Shown in pieces: positions 6,419-7,029 of a stretch of 7,029 nt of DNA. The stretch is from DATKMP01 sp035541775. GTDB taxonomy: Bacteria; Bacteroidota; Ignavibacteria; UBA10030. The stretch's first letter is position 1. Each line of letters opens with the position of its first letter. Where the stretch lies: contig DATKMP010000055.1 in NCBI GenBank assembly GCA_035541775.1, positions 1 to 7,029 on the forward strand, in the 5' to 3' direction. Made by a program: the position numbers and the translations under genes. The notes beneath the pieces were generated by a model, which did not search any database, was not told the DNA's origin, and saw only the letters and a list, made by a program, of their open reading frames with translations.

Positions 6419-6796
6419 TCAATTGTCTGTCCAACTGAGATACTTTGAGACTTCGTATTGAATTTTTTCTAAACTAAACGGTTTCACCACGTACGACATC
6501 ACGCCAGATTTGATGCCTTCTTCCTTACTTCCTTGGTCTGCTAGCGAGGTCAGGATGATCACCGGCAAATCGTGATAATCCGGATTTTCCCGTAACGCCC
6601 GGATGAATTCGAATCCGTCCATATTCGGCATGTTCAAATCGGTAATGACAAGATTAATTTTTTTCTGAGGCAGTTTCTCCAAGGCATCCATGCCATCGCA
6701 CGCCGTTGTCACGTCGAATCCTTGCATGCTCAACGAGACCGATACGAACTTTCGTACCGTCGCCGAATCGTCCACAACTAAAATACTCCGGTTCAT
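6419..6796 (-). CDS. cheY: Single-domain CheY-like response regulator (first of two)
   Basis: A 125-aa stand-alone receiver domain with no output domain. The acidic pocket is D9 and D10, the phospho-acceptor is D53 in TDLNMPNMDG, the switch Thr is T83, the conserved Lys is K105 in the VKPF motif, and Y102 sits at the position of E. coli CheY Tyr106. It is therefore expected to take phosphate from CheA in the cytoplasm. Its partner could be the flagellar switch, or it could act as a phosphate sink or an adaptation regulator; the sequence does not decide. It clearly differs from the second receiver downstream, with L54 after the phospho-Asp instead of W and a different helix 4 region. The start has a Shine-Dalgarno AAAGGAG about 10 bases upstream, overlapping the cheR stop. 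Which of the two receivers is the motor-binding CheY is unknown. Confidence 0.9.
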   Translation of the reverse strand: MNRSILVVDDSATVRKFVSVSLSMQGFDVTTACDGMDALEKLPQKKINLVITDLNMPNMDGFEFIRALRENPDYHDLPVIILTSLADQGSKEEGIKSGVMSYVVKPFSLEKIQYEVSKYLSWTDN

Positions 6797-6803
6797 TGTT
6801 TTC

Positions 6804-7029
6804 TCACTCCTTTTTGTAGGCGACCGTTTTAGGAAAGTTGATTAATTTAAAAGCGGATGAAATGCCATGCAATGTTTCTGCATAGCCAATAAAAAGAAAC
6901 CCGCCGGGATTTAAACTATCATACAAATCTGAGACGACTTGAATTTTGGATTGTTGGTCAAAATAAATCAACACGTTACAACAAAAAATAATGTCGAAAT
7001 TATTCATCAACCGCATTTTCATGTGGTCG
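6804..7029 (-). CDS. cheR: CheR-type chemoreceptor methyltransferase, C-terminal part (5' end outside window)
   Basis: This is the C-terminal 75 or so residues of a SAM-dependent protein-glutamate O-methyltransferase, which methylates chemoreceptor glutamates in the cytoplasm during adaptation. The reading frame is open to the window edge at 7029. The ATG at 7022 is internal and not the true start. The stretch FDIIFCCNVLIYFD matches the CheR signature (usually F-D-x-I-F-C-R-N-V-x-I-Y-F), and it is followed by a helix and by LNPGGFLFIGYAETL, which matches the family's usual NPGGYLFLGHSESL region. Two positions differ from the common motif: the Arg of FCRN is Cys, and the His of GHSES is Tyr. 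The stop lies 7 bases before the next start, and the ribosome-binding site of the next gene overlaps it, which implies coupled translation. The family call is good. Because the N-terminal domain is missing, a CheR-like fusion protein cannot be excluded. Confidence 0.88.
   Translation of the reverse strand, partial: DHMKMRLMNNFDIIFCCNVLIYFDQQSKIQVVSDLYDSLNPGGFLFIGYAETLHGISSAFKLINFPKTVAYKKE

Noticed and set aside
6007..6796. The two receiver genes as a recent tandem duplication or assembly repeat
   Set aside because: The proteins share only the conserved receiver motifs and differ throughout otherwise, so they are old paralogues and not a repeat.
1..7029. Search for CRISPR arrays, insertion sequences, tRNA or rRNA genes, or a defence system
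   Set aside because: No regularly spaced repeats, transposase motifs, inverted terminal repeats or RNA gene patterns are visible. The window is almost fully occupied by chemotaxis and flagellar genes.

Overview
All genes in this window lie on the minus strand, so the DNA reads from right to left. It is a chemotaxis cluster followed by the first genes of a flagellar basal-body operon. The source is a motile, flagellated bacterium using the standard code (TGA and TAA both act as stops). The basal-body genes together with a CheZ-type phosphatase suggest a diderm. I cannot fix the phylum from this window: the proteins are not close to the textbook enterobacterial forms, and an FCB-group or deep proteobacterial-type relative would fit, but that is only a guess.

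Chemotaxis block (7029 to about 2011), in transcription order: the 3' end of a cheR-type receptor methyltransferase, two different stand-alone CheY-like receivers, a cheZ-type phosphatase, cheA (611 aa), cheB (360 aa), and a small unrecognised protein with a CPCG motif (88 aa). Gaps are only about 3 to 52 bases and no terminator is visible inside the block, so it is probably one operon. It holds most of a signalling circuit: kinase, two receivers, a phosphatase, and both adaptation enzymes. There is no cheW and no chemoreceptor gene in the window.

Junction (1892 to 2010): this 119-base gap is the only real intergenic region. It holds a possible weak intrinsic terminator for the chemotaxis operon and a full-length match to the sigma-54 -24/-12 promoter consensus pointing into flgB.

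Flagellar block (1891 to 1): flgB and flgC (proximal rod), an unrecognised 94-aa gene, fliE (rod to MS-ring adaptor) and the first 124 codons of fliF (MS ring). Neighbours overlap by 4 bases or lie 2 to 4 bases apart, so they are almost certainly co-transcribed and translationally linked. The layout implies that basal-body assembly here is under RpoN and an enhancer-binding activator, while the chemotaxis genes just upstream use a separate promoter outside the window.

The most interesting points are the sigma-54 promoter, the two unrecognised small genes embedded in otherwise standard operons, a CheA with no evident P2 domain, and a CheZ tail that resembles the CheY-binding peptide of FliM.
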